Positions 11,959 through 24,720 of a stretch of DNA of 64,000 bases are shown here, one piece after another. Source of the stretch: Tipula vernalis (taxonomy: Eukaryota > Arthropoda > Insecta > Diptera > Tipulidae). The notes under the pieces are model-generated. The model ran no database searches. It had not been told where the DNA came from and worked only from the letters and a program-made list of their open reading frames with translations. The stretch covers positions 463,238,995 through 463,302,994 of the forward strand of contig OY282558.1 in the NCBI GenBank assembly GCA_958295665.1. The letters run 5' to 3'. The translations under genes and the position numbers were made by a program. Positions within the stretch are counted from its first letter, which is position 1, and the number at the start of each line of letters is the position of its first letter.

Positions 11959-14900
11959 TTTTATTTTACAATAAATACTGTTTCAAAATGACACCTTCAT
12001 AGTACAATTTACAGTCTAGCAGCCTTACCTAATTCTGTGTTAAGAAATATTTGTTTATTACATCCACTTCTAGTTCAATATGTCACTTTTACGATCCGGG
12101 CATGAAAATAGCCAACTTATGTAAAAAAAACAGAATAAAATAAAATTGCAAAAAAAAATTCTCTTCGAATACCCATTGATGAACACAGCATTGATAAATA
12201 CCACATAACTTTATTATATTTGCTTTCAGGTACAAGGAAGGTTACCAAGCAACGTGCTTTCGAAAAATATAATAATATTATTTCGGGATATTATCAATGC
12301 CCTTGGCCGAAATTATGATGAATATATTTCAGCAAGGGTTCATTCGCATCCATTTATTTCTAGTATTTTTTTCGATTTCGGACTGCACTAAATTTTTTTT
12401 TTCACCAATAGTTGCTTCGTCACTAGTGTGGTTTCGAAATTATCTTATTTTTTAAATGAACTTCTGACACATTTATCTTTTGATAAACTAAGAACAGATT
12501 TTACTTAAATTAAATAATACAAAACGAAGGCATTTGTAGCGGCTATAACTTAGCATTGCTTTGTCAATCATTTTATTCTTCTTGCTCTTCATTCTTGCAA
12601 CTACAAGCAAAACTTACAATTTTAAGGTTCATTGTGCTGTTGATTAAAGATTTATTATTAATCCAGAAATTATTATCATGAGTGTTATAATCTATTATAT
12701 ATTTTGTATTCCCATTCCTTATAACTCGCGTGCAGAAACGATTATCCTCTCTTATTTCTTTCTTGATATTACAGTTAAATTCTATGGAGATTTCTCTATT
12801 ATTTATATTTTAAAAGAAAATTATGAAAAATAAATGAAAAATTAAGTTTTTCGTTTTTGCTGCTGTTTTCTTTATACCTTCACAGTATATTTATCCGCAT
12901 AGTGTGGAAACATTCTACCGAGAGATTTACAATATTTCTACAACCATGAAAAAATAAATATTCCCGGAAACTATATAAGCATATTTATAAAGCAGGGGTG
13001 TCAAAAAATTGAATAAAAAATAAAGGAGAAATCATACCCAAAAGGGATTTTATAAAAAAACTTAAAAAACAATTTTCGTTTTTTTAAAATGATTTTTAGG
13101 ATTCGTTTGTTATCATAGTGTAGGGCATTCCATTGAGATAATCCCATGTCAGGTTTGTGTACAAGCATACATACATATGTATGTAAAGTTTCGTATTGTT
13201 AAAGTCGTACACAACAATGTGCCGCTCATTAATAATACCTTTTTTTACCGCACGAATCACCACAATAATTTAATTAGGCGAAAAATATGTATGTGTATGT
13301 AAATATTTTAAGCGTAGGTATAGGGACCTACCCGCACAATTAATCAAAAGTAGGAATTTTCCAGAAGTCATAAATTCAAATTTAATTCAAAACAAATTTC
13401 ATGAAATAATAATTAATAACGAATTTATGTTCTTCTACGAATACCGTTTCTAACAAATATTTGTAGATTTATAAATTACAATTACTCGCACCACTACCAC
13501 ACTAGTCTGAAATTCACCATTGTTTTAATTAACAAAATGATTGCTTTATTAGCGTACTTTATCCTAAATTCATTTAAAGACAAATACGAATCCAACTTCT
13601 GTATGTTTTGTTTTTAATACAACCTAAAATATTTACTTCTAACAGTTTCCATAAATTAAAATGATGATGTCTGTATGTCATACAAATTTACTAAATATAT
13701 TTATTACGAGTAAATGATGATAATGATATGTATATGTATTTGTTTGTAAGTTTTATATGTTTCAACTTTTGAATTGAAATTAGTATAGGTTTTTGGGTTT
13801 TGTAATTAAGAATTTTAGAATTCTTCATCTATTTATGAAATATGTAAATTGCGGTTTTGGTTATTTTAATAAGTCATATATTAATAATTCATTTACCCAT
13901 TACACATTAAAATTTGCAATATATTTTAAGAGTCAGTCAGTTGAAAGTATTGTTAAATTATTCATAATTATAAACTTAACTAAATAGAATTGGCGTTTAA
14001 AAATGAATGCAAATACTGTGGGAATTTTACTTTAAAATTCTTCAGTAATAACATCTCTGTCAATGTTCCTACGTTACAATGTTCATGCGTTATTTGATAT
14101 TATTTTATAACAGTTAGGCTAAAATATATCAATTATGATATTTAGAGAATGGGTCAATAAAATATTCACCTGTCGTTCAATTCTTTAATTGTCCTGTGGA
14201 GTAATGTGATTTGGAAGCAGCTGGTGAAGATTAATAGTTATTGAGGAAATACTGTAGACAATGGACGACTTTTGATTAATCCTCCAATATTATGAATTGA
14301 GAAAATTAAACAAAACGAAATTATTGCTATTTCCAAAGTTGCGGGTAAGTTGTAACAAATTTGTAATTGGGAGCGGCCCTCAATTAAGTGTTTGTAGTGA
14401 CATTAGCTCGTGGAACGACTACTAAGTACGTTTTGAACTGATTTCTAAGGCTATGGAAGATAACACAATCAAAATCTATTTTATTGAGACCAAGAATGAT
14501 GTCAGTAAAATTCACAACCTCTTAAACCATCACATAGTTTACTTTCAAATCACTTGCGTGAAAGCACTCACCATCTATAATTGAAGCTTCAATAATGGAT
14601 AAATAGCCAAATTTCAAAGAAAGGTTTATTTCGAAAAGCGTTTATATCCTGAAACATCAAAATTTATCTCAAAATATACATCTTAAAAGTCCAGGAAGTT
14701 TTCAAGTTTTTGTTAAATTATTATAAATGTCTTTAAATTTTTTTTGTTTTTACATTTTAATGTAATCTCACTTTGTAATTGTATAACTTTAATTATTTTG
14801 GTTAAAGTGCGTATTTTTCAATTTCAAATTCTTCCCTAGTCAGATTAGGAAAACAATCGCTTTAAAAGATTTTCATTTCTATTATTGTGTCCTTTAATTA

Positions 14901-17629
14901 TTGTTTCCTCGAAACGTCGTTTTTTTTAAATCAATAGGAAATGGTTTAAAAGGTTCAGCTAAAATCGAAATAGTCGTTATATTTAAAAAGCATTTGTGAG
15001 AAAACTTTACTTTTATTTTTGCGATTAACTTTACTTTTACCTTAACCTTAACCATAAGCTTTACCCTCAAACTTTTGTTTTATTTACTTTTGCTTTGACA
15101 TACCATCATTTTATCATACCATCATATCATCACACCATCACATCAACACATTTTTACATCATCACATCGACAAACCACCGTATCATCATGTCACCATAAC
15201 AACATTTCGCCAAACCAGCCGATCGTACCATACCAGCTTACGATCTCGTACCATCATACCATTATAACGTTTACCAGCATACCTAAAGTTCAGTTTATAT
15301 TTTTAATGTGTTAACAATTGTGAACGGAAAAGATTCCTATGACTTTTTTATCTAATGTAAAGATTTGTATAAAGTGCACAAATTAGTCATTTCTCTTAAA
15401 CATGTTCTGTCGTAACGATTCCCGCTTTTCAAAATCCCGCAATAAGTTTAGAAGATAACATTAAATAATTGGATAGAGCTTGCGATATTTTATTTTAAAT
15501 TATAAGGCGGGAAAAGGTAAATTCGAGGCTTCTTCAACATAATTTTCCCAAAGATTCTGAAATCAGATGCAGTACAGCTTTAGATGGAAAAATTAAGGCT
15601 TATTTTAAATTTTGAATATTTATAAAGACACTTGATCTTTTAATATAAATCGGTGGTTACTTTAACAAGCTAAATGTTCGTCCATTTGCTAAGTTCATGC
15701 TTAGGATTACTTATTTTAACTTAAATTCATTTTTATTTAAGTAAATGTTTGTACTATTTTGCTTGAACCAATTATGATTTCCAAAATGAATAATAAAAAA
15801 AAAGGTTTAGACCATTTCACCACCAGCGTAAAGCTGCAGTCTAATTTATATTGGAAAAAATTAATGTTGTATACATACATATCAAGCATAAATTCTTCTT
15901 TAACCTAATTTCCCACATTAAAATATTTAGGCAGTTCCTATAGTTCCTTTGATTTAACCATCTCGTTTATTATGTAAATAAGCTACAATAATAATAATAA
16001 CAAAAACAGTATTTATATCTCCATATTTTAAAGTAGAGGGTATTTTATTTAATTCCAAAAGCTAAATTAAAATATTTGCCTTCCACGAACATTACTATAT
16101 ATAATACGCCTCGGTTTCGGTTTTTTTTTGTTGCTAGAAATACTTTCCGCCTTTTTTTTATTTCTATTTTGTTGCTGTATCTTTATGCAACAAGGAAATT
16201 TCCATAAAAGTTATTATAGTAAAAAATATGATAATATAACAACAACCATACCAACCATCATATTTCCGGGAAAAGTAATGAAGTTTATTATAACTTCTGT
16301 AGTACATATTACCGGAACTAAAGAAAAATTATTAAATTGAACTTTACGCAGTGGTGTCGGTGAGATGGGGTTGCCTCGTCTTGAGTCCATTATTGATTTC
16401 CAAAAAAATTCAATATTTCAACTAATTTACATTTTTCTTTTTTATGTATTTGATAAGTCACTTTATCAGTAAAACAAAATTTGTTTTTTGAAAGCACGCG
16501 ATGTATGAAACAAACTTATAATATAAATTCACGGTTTACCGCCGTAACCACCGAACGAAACCAACAAAAAATAATGTAAGTAGGTATATTAAAATATAAT
16601 TATTAAAGTAAACAACAACAACAAAATATTGGGTAAATTACCTTTATAACATATTTTACAGGTTAACCAAATCGCGCGGTTTTATGTCTATTTTTCTATG
16701 ATGGTGTGAATATTTTTCGATTTACACTAAACAAATTTGGATTCTTTGACTTTAATATTAATTTATATGGCTGTTTTAAAGGAACATAAATTTTCATTTA
16801 CCGATGCCACTTAACTTTATGGCTTGTGTTAGGTACTTTACTGTTATATCTATAAATATTTTATTATTGTAAAATACAATAATAAATCGAAGTTTATCTT
16901 CACCATACAATTTTCCAACATTCACATTTTTTTTTTGCTCTAAATGTTAATTTTGTATTATTCGGAAATTCCGTTTCACTATCTCTATAGCGTATGTTCA
17001 TTTCTGTGGTTTTGTCATTTATTGAAATCTTATAGGAAAAAATTAATTTAAATTAAATTCAGAAAAAAAGAAATGTAATTTGTAATCCAAAATCCAAAGT
17101 TTTATAAAAGCTTCGCTAACCAAGAATACATATAAGAAATCAATATGATTAAAAAAATACTTTTTTCCGATTTTTAATTCATCCATATTCTCTTCCCGGT
17201 TACATGTGTCGATCAAGGTTTGGTTGGTTATGAGAAATCAATTGTTTACAGCTTAATGGAAAATTAATTTTGGAAGGTATTTGATATTGCTTTCAATTTG
17301 CTTACTAATTTTGATTTCCAATATATATGTTACTTTTAATGTGTTACTGAAACAACTACCCCAATTGAAAAATCGATAATTCTGAGAAATGGTTTTATTG
17401 ATCCATTTAAAATCAAAAGTTTTACAGACAATTTTTGTATTGTATTTTGTTTACATAAATTTGCAGGTTTTCAATAAACGATTAGAGTTCTTAGATCTAA
17501 ACTTTGATTAAAACTAAAATTTATTAAAATGTTTTAGAATTTTAGAATTTGCATTTTTCACAAATATAATATTTAGGCTCAGATTAATTAGAGTTTACAA
17601 CACCGAACGATTTTAATCGTGTGTGAATG
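11959..17629. other. AT-rich non-coding DNA with a cryptic ATC/ACC-rich stretch
   Basis: 15030-15290 carries ACCTTAACCTTAACC followed by many ATCATC, CACCATCA and ACCATAC motifs, a decayed short-motif repeat. Several 60-70 codon frames elsewhere lack any domain. No exon supported. Confidence 0.4.
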
Positions 17630-18304
<675 letters not shown>

Positions 18305-18649
18305 AGGAAGTTCAGCTTCAAAATGCCACCTCTGGCATTATAAGGATGCCGGCTCGTTAAAATTGAATATGACAACGATGACATACTGTTTACCTACCGC
18401 ATTCCACTAATTCCTCGCGATAAAAGTTCTCGCTAAATGAGTTGCTCGAGATCTCGTATAGAGCAAAATCTTAAGCCAATTCCCAATTGGATCGATGCTA
18501 ATAGAGTTTAATACCCAGGAATTTAAATCCACAATATTCTCCAATAAAACCAAAACTACTCTCCCTCTCTTTCGATAAATGGTTATAGTGTTAGCAACAC
18601 TAAAGATGTTAGATCTGTTTATTATCACGAATATTTCTTAGGAACAATT

Positions 18650-18975
18650 ATATGAGGCAGCGGTTAGTTCCAAAAACCCCGTTAGCTGCACTTGAAAGGG
18701 TACATGCCGATTTATTTCAGATATCGGCCTCTCATCCTCCTTTGAATCTATATCACACGGACGAAATCTAGGTACTTTGTGTGTGATCTATAAGTATTTT
18801 ACCGGCATGTGCTCGTCTTAGGTCTATGAATTTTGCCTAGCTTATCAAAGGCCTACCAGAACTCTAAAACGACGAGTTCGTCGATACAATTTTTAGTTGA
18901 AATTTGCCTACCCTAATGTTTTGTTTTAACGAACCACTCGATTATGGAACGGTCTGGATGAGAGAGTCTGATTTA
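18650..18975 (+). pseudogene. Possible copia-type integrase relic
   Basis: The plus strand opens RQRLVPKTP, then ALERVHADLF (resembling the LExxHxDL start of copia integrase cores). About 95 codons on, out of frame, is TNHSIMERS (resembling the TPxHNGVxER glutamate motif). Stops and frameshifts lie between them. No LTRs were seen. Similarity is short and the call is tentative. Confidence 0.3.
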
Positions 18976-19111
18976 AAGAGAATAAAATAAAATATCAAAG
19001 GTAGAGCATTCGAAGACTAACATTTAGTTCCTTTAAGAACATTTTATTCCCTTCCATTCCTTTGTTCTCGCTTTGGTAGCGCCGTGTGCTCAAAGTATAT
19101 GCTCTAGGATA

Positions 19112-19528
19112 CTAACAAGAAAACTTTGAACTGTCAAATTGAAGAAGTTATAAAAAATATTCTAAGTTGGAGTGCTCTGTGAAACATTAACGATATCATC
19201 TTTTAAATCGGCAACCAAGCCAATTTTAGGAGTTAAAAGCACCCCTTAATTTGTAAAAAAAAGATAATTTCACCCTTTAAAAAACAGAGGTGCAACCCTC
19301 ATAATAATAAGAGGAATAATTATCAAATAGTTTTATCCAAAAAAGTGAAAACGAAGCCGAGATATATCGAAAAGTTTTTGAGTTTCAATTAAGGGGTGCT
19401 TTTAATTCCTAAAAAGGGCTTGGTTACCGATAAAAAAATGGTTTCGTTAATATCTCATATAGTACTAGAACTTAAAAGAGTTTCTTTAGTTTTTGAATTT
19501 GACAGTGTTCAAAAGGTTCCCTTGTAAG
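19112..19528. mobile_element. Palindromic TA-flanked MITE (417 bp)
   Basis: Arms of about 140 bp (19112-19252 and 19389-19528) are inverted copies, sharing GGCAACCAAGCC, AAAAGCACCCCTTAAT and TGTCAAATT with their complements. Termini CTAACAAG and CTTGTAAG are flanked by TA on both sides, the duplication typical of Tc1/mariner-driven MITEs. About 135 bp of unique DNA lies between the arms. Confidence 0.8.
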
Positions 19529-20445
19529 TAGCAATTGCTAAACGTTACCGTTTAATATATGTAGAATACAGAAAATAAAAAAAATATTAAAGCAACAAGG
19601 TGTATTATTCCCAAACCAGTTGTAATATAAAGAAACAGCACTTATCGACAATAACATCGTCGATTAAAGACGATATGAACAACCCTATATTACAGCAATA
19701 ACAAGTAGAAACATGAATTTGGCGTGGGTTTATAAATTGTCAACCATTTTCTTAAATTTGTGACTGATTTGATTCCTGTAAACAAAATCACTTATGCATT
19801 CTGTTATTATATGGACGTTAATTTTAGTATCACATTTGTTAAGGTTTGTATCAGCACGGATGAGAAGCCAAATCGTACGAAAAATGATTTCCACGACCTT
19901 GAAACTGTTTTAAGCAAAATTCCGGAACCCAACGGTTAAATTGTACCGAAAATCGTTTAGCTCTTAATATCTCCAAATGTAAAACGAAATATTTATGGTA
20001 GGGCTACTTTCGTTTTAACAGCGGTTATATTGTTGGAGAAATATTATGACTGCCGAGTAGGCATCCATATGGATGCATCTACCAGGCAATGCAATTCGAG
20101 GTGTAGAAATGAACACAAAAATATTAGAAAATATCCTTAACTAGATGAAATTTCATTACCAACAAAGTTATCATTTTGGCTCTTACGAATTAGCTCCCTT
20201 TCTTGGGCAGCAATGTCGTACAGCAGAGCCTGGTTACATTCGGACTATTTACATAATTTGAAGAGTTGAGTTGTAAGATGGCTACGCATGTCATCTACGT
20301 AAAAGTTAGGATGAGAACAGAAGAGCCCATTGGGAATATTCATATTTTTCGGTCAACATTTCACGTGCATGTCACCAAACAGTTTAATTAAAGTATAATA
20401 GTTACGTAACTATGCATAAGCGGTATAACTTCATTTCGAAATCAG

Positions 20446-20823
20446 AAGAAAGCAAAACAAATTCACAAAATATTAAGACCGTGTGATATTTTGTCAACAA
20501 ATAATTTTTTTTCGTTGTTTTCTGTAAACAATTTTAGACATCTGACGTACGCTAGTAAAACTAAAGATAAATTTAGCAAGTACTATTTTACTTCGTCAGA
20601 GCTGACTTTGATGAATTTTTCAAAATGAAAGTTCAAAAAATATATTTTCGAAATAATTTAATTTTAATATTTCTGCAATTAATATTTATTTAATACCAAT
20701 AAATCCTTCTTGTATATTGTTGTTAAAGATATGTAGAAACATTTATAAAAACGTTTTATAATATTTGTGTTTTTTTATTGAAAAACTGGAGGCTAAAAAA
20801 CATCATTAGTCTAAAAGGCTCTG
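20446..20823 (+). mobile_element. Second copy of the 6.1-kb foldback family, 5'-truncated
   Basis: Matches the element unit in canonical order: GCAAAACAAATTCACAAAAT, AACTAAAGATAAATTTAGCA, then the junction CCTTCTTGTATATTGTT and the second segment (AAAGATATGTAGAA, TTGAAAAACTGGAGG), ending GGCTCTG. The outer left third is missing and about 80 bp before the right end are deleted. This uninterrupted copy establishes the normal order of the two segments that are rearranged at 6117-8195. Confidence 0.75.
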
Positions 20824-22555
20824 GTAAACACTAGAGCACCCAGAACTACCTAAGGGGAAATATAGGAAAGGGATTAATGGGGAAAAATTTCAGTTTTCGA
20901 AAATTTCGGTTTGATATTTAATTTATATCTCCTTAAATTAGAAGCCAACAGAAAGGCCCTCTCGTCCATTCCGTCCCATAATCGGGTGGTTCGTAATAAA
21001 ATGAATTTTTGAACTCAAATTTTTGGGACTTTGAAGATAAATTCTTCCTTAGTTTTCAAAAAGTAATATGCAACCGCGTCCTCAAGATCCGTTAAATACA
21101 AATTTTGATAAAATCAACTTTGGTTTACGTTGCCTTATTAATATTTATGCAACATATTGAATATCTAACATAAATTTTAAATTATTTATACACCTAGCAT
21201 TTCAACAAATCATTTATGTGGAAACAACAACAACACCAAATAAAACCCACCCAAGAAAAACAAACTTTACAACCATAAAAATTAATCTAAATGGTTTAGG
21301 AAGTTATATATCTGCCTACATAAGTAAAATAAAACAATATACAGAAATTATGATCGATAAGCTATTAAGTTAGCAGAAGTTCGCAAAAAACTCACAAAGA
21401 AACATAACAAAACAAATTTACAATTCAACAAACTTTTCTCAAGGGTGATATTTACAAATTTTTCCCGATGATTTTCTTTTTTGCAATTTCAGTTTACTGG
21501 TTGGCGTTTTGTATTTTTGATGTTCTTGTTCCCATAATCAAAAATACATACGTACTTACATACATAAATACCTATGTTGTGGATCCACGTTGTACTATAG
21601 GTATTCGTTTATAGGCATTTCCGAATCAGAAAATTGGAAAATTGTTTCGTTGGATAATCTTTTGTTTGTATTCAACTGTGAAAATAATAACTATTTTCTC
21701 ATGTAATCGTGCACACACACATAATTTTCACCCAATTTTCATTCCAGTTTTTATTTTTATTTTATTCATATCATAAATATTACCCCTAAGTTTGTTTTTA
21801 TGTTTCTTGCGAAGGAAATATGTTGAAAAATATGGTTTTTGGTTAAAAGGTATAAATTTCCATTGCTTTTTGAATTTTGCCAAAATAAATTTGTTTGTTT
21901 TTCAAATAAAATATTTTATATTTAGGGCAGAATTCGCTTGTTAGAGATAAATTCTCAAATTGTGGACATTCAATTGGTATAGAATTGTGCTCGTTTGTCG
22001 ATTTAAGTTAGCTTAATTGAATAGTATAATTGTTCAAATCTTAGCAAAACATTCTGACGGATTAAGTTAAATGCGGCAAGTCCATATAAAATTTCCCTTA
22101 TGTCTGGAAGGCGTATTTTCTAGGGCATCGCATGTATTTGTTTACTTTGATGACAAACCTGTGAAGTTACAGGTGGTGGCACATGTAACTACTGAATACT
22201 AATCTTTCGTTTAGAAAAGTCATGGTTCCGCGACCCTGAAGACCCTGAATTTCCAAACACCCCAAACTGTTAGGTTTGGTCTGAAACTAATAGGAAATTC
22301 TGGTTGGAATCGAAAATATGCAATCATTAACCTATTGGGCCAGCAGAATCTGGCAGCTTAAAGATCAAAGATTTTCTTTGATTAAAGGTTTGCTGACATT
22401 GTCTCCGATAATTGTAAATTCCCAAATTCACATAAAAGCCCACAATTCGGACTGAGGCTGTAATGTTTGGATGAGTTACCTCAACCCAACCTTACTAAGA
22501 AATTGTCTTTTCATCTCTAGTCCCGCAGCAGTTCTTTTCCTGCTATCACAATTGA

Positions 22556-22682
22556 TATCACAAATGGGATGAGGAAAGTTAAAAAATGAAATGTTGGATC
22601 TGTGCATTGGGACAAGGGAAAAGTTTTGGTGGTCATTGAGATCACAAATGTGATGAGGAAAGTTAGAAAATGAAATGTTGGA
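22556..22682. repeat. Direct repeat, two 42-bp copies 85 bp apart
   Basis: ATCACAAATGGGATGAGGAA at 22556 recurs as ATCACAAATGTGATGAGGAA at 22641, and both continue to GAAATGTTGGA. Lies just left of the mariner-like element. Confidence 0.8.
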
Positions 22683-22751
22683 GCCATGGTCAAAATACGT
22701 CAAAGTTTGTTATATGTTAGTAAAACAAAATTAATTGCCGTTGAGACACTA

Positions 22752-23587
22752 GAGGGTGGGCCATTTAAAAGTTTGTTTTCAAAAATGCTATAAAATGATT
22801 ATACATCTATATTTTGTGGAAACTTTTTTTAATGTGTAGGCCTTCGGTTTAAGAGAAAAACCATTTCGTTCATATGGTTCTCTCTGATGGCCTTATAGTA
22901 AGCCATCCTGTCAATCCAGTTTTCAAGAACTTTTTTGATGACTATCCGCATAACATCTATCCTTAACGAAACCCATAGAAAAAGTCCAACAGCATCAAAT
23001 CTCAGTTCCGCGCAGGCCAATTGACATGTCCAAAACAGCTGATTATTCGGTTGCCCACGCAAAGAACTGACATCGCAGCGGATGGTCATTTGCTTTCAAA
23101 TCCTGAGTCATCTGGACCTTATAGGCGAAGATTCTGAGGTCTTTGTGCAGTATTATCGTTAGGCTGGTGCGACTAGTGGTCAGTTGCTGAGATCGGCGTC
23201 AAGCTGAGGTCGATCGATTCTATCCTATACTACGAAGTCAATCGATTCTGTCTTACACTATAGCCGACAGCCGCAATATTCTCGGGCGTACATACTTTCC
23301 GATCTCCGTCCCCACTTCTGTTATCAAATAGCATGTCTTTCTCACGAACTCAACGGTTCCGCTTGACGCTATTTCACGACCCATATTTCTTTTCAAAATT
23401 CGGCTACACAACACGGAGTTTGAAATAAGTTTTCAATATTTCGGAACGCTCCTCATGCAAAAACATGATTGTTTTATGACGCGGAAAATCAGACTGATGA
23501 ACTGCCAAATTTTCAAGCAAATCATTAAAAGAAAGTGCTGCCATAGCCTATGATTTAAAAACAAACTAATAGATATGGCCCATCCTT
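22752..23587 (-). mobile_element. Decayed mariner-like element with DUF4817-type transposase (836 bp)
   Basis: Ends are inverted repeats (GAGGGTGGGCCAT on the left, complement of ATGGCCCATCCTT on the right) flanked by TA at 22750-22751 and 23588-23589. The minus strand starts MAALSFNDLLENLAVHQSDF and PRHKTIMFLHEERS, typical of DUF4817-bearing transposases. Out of frame it then gives PENIAAVGYSVRQNR and ILHKDLRIFAYKVQ, then jumps to the C-terminal end ENWIDRMAYYKAIRENHMNE (frame 22829-23089). Most of the catalytic core is deleted and the frame is broken at several points, so it is inactive. Confidence 0.8.
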
Positions 23588-23936
23588 TAGTATAGTTCGA
23601 AACATTTCAAGTCTTTCCTAAGTCAATACAACGTGAATGAATCCCAAGAATTTTCAAGATACATATTAAACTTATTGGAAAGTTTTTTGCAGAAACAGGC
23701 CAACGACTGACCGCGGCAGGATATTATGGCCCATGATAAGTTGTGTCCGGAGACAATTTACAGAAAGATTATTATAATCTATTTCAATGTTGTAAATAAG
23801 ATAAATGAAAGATCAATGTCATCAGACTGATGCTTAAATAAATTAAGCTTATTCAAGAAATTTAAAAAAGTAAATAAATTAAATATTTAAAAAAAATTAA
23901 ATTTAAAATAATCTAGAGTAAAAATTTGATCCAAAT

Positions 23937-24720
23937 CATCAGTTCGGTTTTCGTAATCAACACACAGTAATTGATCAAGTTCACATAATAACCAGTATAA
24001 TCGAGAAAGTACTAGAGGACAAAAAAGTCTGTTCAACGATTTCTAGACGTTGCACAAGCGTTTGTTAGAGTGTGGTATGAAGGATTTAACCACATGTTAA
24101 GAAATTTTTTACCAATGAAACTTGCAAAAATACTGGAATCTTACTTGAAGGATAGATTCTTCAGGATTAAGCTAACTTAATCTTACCTTAATGATACCTT
24201 TTTTAAATTGAAAGAAATCAACACAGGAGCTTCAACACAGGGCATTGGGACCGGTTTTATACCTACTGTACACTTATGATCTTCCTGCATTACAAAAAAA
24301 CAAAGTGGCGGCTTTTGAAGATGACACGGAGACCTTAGTTGTTGGAGAAAGAAATGAAGAATCAATACAGAAGTTACAATCAGCTATAACTCAAATAACG
24401 CAAAAATATGGCGAATAAAACTAAATGAAACTAAATCAGTTCACATTAACTTTACAAACAGACGATTCGTACGTATTTCGATTACCGTAAATCGACATAT
24501 AGTACCGTATGCGAACACAGCTAAGCATGACTATGGATGCGAAACCACGATGAAAAGCAGACCTCAAGAAGTAAAGTAAAAAGCTAAGACTTTTCATGCA
24601 GAAAGACGTGTTCTTCTTTTTCAACATACAACAAGCTTCTGCCTTATAAACAAATGTTGAAACCGATTTGGACTTACATATGGTATTCAGATTTGGGGTT
24701 CCTCCATAGGGACCTTAAAG
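23937..24720 (+). pseudogene. Jockey-type reverse transcriptase relic
   Basis: The plus strand, with at least three frameshifts and several stops, reads HQFGFRNQHTVIDQVH, EKVLEDKKVCSTI, LDVAQAFVRVWYEGF, KLAKILESYLKDRFFRIK, then AAFEDDT (the FADDT active site with Ala changed to Glu), IWRIKLNETKSVHINFTNRR, IVPYANTAKHD, and finally GIQIWGSS. The order and spacing are those of the jockey clade of LINEs. The endonuclease and the 5' half of the element are absent. Inactive relic. Confidence 0.85.

Noticed and set aside
20830..20850. TAGAGCACCCAG after the 20.4-kb repeat copy as another element end
   Set aside because: Only about ten bases match the CAGAGCACCC terminus and nothing beyond continues the match.
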